Of a DNA stretch of 22,607 bases, positions 20,828 through 22,607 are shown piece by piece. The notes under the pieces were generated by a model, which saw only the letters and a program-made list of their open reading frames with translations, was not told the DNA's origin and did no database searches. The first letter of the stretch is position 1, and each line of letters opens with the position of its first letter. The stretch lies in IMG/VR virus record IMGVR_UViG_3300032240_001691, positions 1 through 22,607 of that record; one strand, written 5' to 3'. Source of the stretch: a virus. The translations under genes and the position numbers were made by a program.

Positions 20828-22607
20828 TTAATTTGTTCCTTGGAAGAAAATAACAGGATTAATACCAGTAGAATTTTGCTGACCTATTAATGAGGCTGTT
20901 AAAGAAACCGCTGGTGAAGCATATGATGAAACATAGGTATAACCATATGTATTATTATTTAAATTTGAGGCTAAAAATGGTAATGCGATGTTTGCTTGAG
21001 TTGTAGTAGTTGTTATTGCTCCTGTATTAGTATCACTTACTATACCCATCCAATACATAGTTCCAGAAGACATCGTGCCACTCTGTGTAAAAGTTTTAAT
21101 ACCAGTTGTCGCTTTTGATAAAGATGTGCTTTCTAAAATTTTATTAGTTGGAAGACCATCTACATCATCATAAATTAAAATCTTAGTATTAGTTGCAGCA
21201 ACAGCTGTTGTTACATTAATACTTAAACCAGTATATGTAAATGTTCTACCTGGAACATAAGGCATTAAATTAATTGTTCCTGCTGTATGAGTTGATGAAT
21301 TTAAACTACTTGAACCAATAACTGATATATTACTTATCAACCAAGATGAAGATGGAGCTTTTGCTCTTGCAAATACTGACGAGCCACCGGTACCAGAAAC
21401 ACCTGATGAACCGCTTGAACCTGATGAGCCATTAGCACCTGAACTACCTGATGAGCCTGATGAACCATTAACACCTGAACTACCTGATGAGCCTGATGAA
21501 CCGCTTGAACCTGATGAGCCTGATGAACCGCTTGAACCTGACGAACCAGATGTGCCGCTTGAACCTGAACTACCACTAATTCCTGAAGATCCTGAACTAC
21601 CACTAACTCCTGATGAACCTGATGAACCTGATGAACCAGCAGGACCAGTATCACCTTGTGGCCCAACATCACCTTTTGGTCCTGACAATTCTATAAATAA
21701 GAAATCGCCATCTAAAGTGTTAGAATATGTTGAACCTAAATATGGTGCCGTTAATGAACCTTTTATATCAAACCAATAAACTTGGTTTTTAGTTAAACCT
21801 TTTACTATAGTATTCATAGTAACTAATTCTTTAGGAACGCCATAAGAAGCATTACTATCAACAGGCTGTATATTTACATAAGATACGGTTGTACCTATAT
21901 TTGTTTGTGATCCGTTAGTAGGTGCTGAGCCAGTACCATATATTAGATAATACTGAGTCGTAAACACAGCAGGCGATGCGTTTTGAGTATTCAAGGCAAA
22001 TGTACCTGTAAAGTCAATAAAAACATCACCAACCGAAGTAGTTGAGAATGTTGAACCAAAACCATACCATATATTAGGAGTAGAATAAGGGTCGCTATTA
22101 TAGATTGTTTTTGTTGGTAGTGCTGTTTTAAGACTATTCATAGCAGTAGGCAACACCGTTTGACCTGATGTACCATTTATACCTGATGTACCGGCAGAAC
22201 CAGAAGTACCTGATGAGCCACTTGAACCTGATGTACCATTTACACCATTTGTTCCGTTAGCACCAGATGAACCACTTGTTCCATTTACACCAGATGAACC
22301 ACTTGTTCCATTTACACCAGATGAACCACTTGTTCCTGAATCAGCAGCAACAGCAACAAATATATTAGTATTATTTGTGAATGATACCGTCGAATTAATT
22401 AAAGTTACTGGCACAATCCAGTAATTATCAGCACCTGATACTAATGTAGGTGTACCACTAACATCCCAAGTTTGATATTGTGATGAATTTGTTTGATGTT
22501 GTATAACCAAATTAGAACCTTGTCTTATCAAGCCTAAAAATATATCAACATCTACATTATCTGTTGTTAAATGACTAATATGAATAGCAGTTGCTCCTGT
22601 TTGAGTA
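20828..22607 (-). CDS. Collagen-like fibre protein, N-terminus beyond the window
   Basis: The frame is open to the right edge: 25 codons upstream of TTG 22531 continue the same domain (ISHLTTDNVDVDIFLGL), so this gene is 5'-truncated rather than starting at TTG 22531. The visible part has a beta domain ending TNIFVAVAADS, a first collagen-like stretch (about 22158-22337; GSSG, GTSG, GVNG), a beta-rich spacer (WYGFGSTFSTTS), a second stretch (about 21385-21685) that begins with true collagen-like GPKGDVGPQGDTGPAG, and a C-terminal beta-sandwich-like domain (IYDDVDGLPTNKILESTS, then MYWMGIVSDTNTG). It would be a trimeric fibre, possibly with a binding tip. A 14-base gap separates it from the HAD-like gene. 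Confidence 0.8.
   Translation of the reverse strand, partial: TQTGATAIHISHLTTDNVDVDIFLGLIRQGSNLVIQHQTNSSQYQTWDVSGTPTLVSGADNYWIVPVTLINSTVSFTNNTNIFVAVAADSGTSGSSGVNGTSGSSGVNGTSGSSGANGTNGVNGTSGSSGSSGTSGSAGTSGINGTSGQTVLPTAMNSLKTALPTKTIYNSDPYSTPNIWYGFGSTFSTTSVGDVFIDFTGTFALNTQNASPAVFTTQYYLIYGTGSAPTNGSQTNIGTTVSYVNIQPVDSNASYGVPKELVTMNTIVKGLTKNQVYWFDIKGSLTAPYLGSTYSNTLDGDFLFIELSGPKGDVGPQGDTGPAGSSGSSGSSGVSGSSGSSGISGSSGSSGTSGSSGSSGSSGSSGSSGSSGSSGSSGVNGSSGSSGSSGANGSSGSSGSSGVSGTGGSSVFARAKAPSSSWLISNISVIGSSSLNSSTHTAGTINLMPYVPGRTFTYTGLSINVTTAVAATNTKILIYDDVDGLPTNKILESTSLSKATTGIKTFTQSGTMSSGTMYWMGIVSDTNTGAITTTTTQANIALPFLASNLNNNTYGYTYVSSYASPAVSLTASLIGQQNSTGINPVIFFQGTN
22262..22335 (-). repeat. 27-bp tandem repeat in second collagen gene
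   Basis: Bases 22262-22288 and 22289-22315 are identical and a 20-base third copy follows (22316-22335). Each unit encodes nine residues of the GTSGSSGVN type. As in the other fibre gene, exact copies indicate recent in-frame expansion. Confidence 0.85.

Noticed and set aside
22529-22531. TTG start codon for the right-end fibre gene
   Set aside because: The frame continues without a stop to the window edge and the upstream codons read as part of the same domain, so the gene is cut, not started, here.

Overview
The window is part of the genome of a tailed, double-stranded DNA phage (or prophage) that very probably infects a member of the Bacteroidota, most likely a Flavobacterium-like host. 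The host call is inference and rests on four things. The DNA is AT-rich. Start codons sit in A-rich leaders without clear Shine-Dalgarno sequences. Two rightward leaders carry TAnnTTTG boxes, the -7 element of Bacteroidota promoters. The head, protease, tape-measure and tail proteins are of the types usually seen in phages of this phylum. No terminase, integrase, lysin or replication gene lies in the window.

Left end (1-2266): a leftward double zinc-ribbon protein runs off the window start. It is divergent from five small rightward genes of unknown function (470-2266), the last of which looks like a winged-helix plus coiled-coil protein. Two stretches lack genes. Positions 241-469 hold a terminator-like hairpin and an 11-bp inverted repeat. 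Positions 701-1243 hold no ORF, are locally much richer in G+C than the flanks and can fold into several hairpins, so a structured non-coding RNA is a reasonable candidate.

Structural block (2269-22607): every gene is on the minus strand. In increasing coordinate they are: a small membrane/coiled-coil protein, a 40-residue basic peptide, a connector-like protein, the portal, two small unknowns, a probable tail-tube protein, the major capsid protein, a scaffold-like protein, a Dps-like DUF5856 protein, an XkdF-type protease fused to a zinc ribbon and a KTSC domain, the tape-measure protein, a 36-residue peptide, a collagen-like fibre with a lectin-like end, a very large tail hub with a YadA-like beta-roll, a distal-tail/baseplate protein, an HK97-gp10-like completion protein, a HAD-like protein, and a second collagen-like fibre cut by the right edge. 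The order is roughly canonical (portal, head, tail, fibres), but transcription runs against it, so fibres come first and the portal last.

Transcription: a nine-base box, GTATATTAT, lies 20, 20 and 22 nt upstream of the genes starting at 4980, 11890 and 19823. A variant lies 18 nt upstream of 7369. These look like a phage-type promoter set dividing the block into units: baseplate/hub/fibre, tape measure/protease/Dps-like, scaffold/capsid/tube, and portal/connector. A strong leftward terminator (5042-5069) separates the capsid/tube unit from the portal unit.
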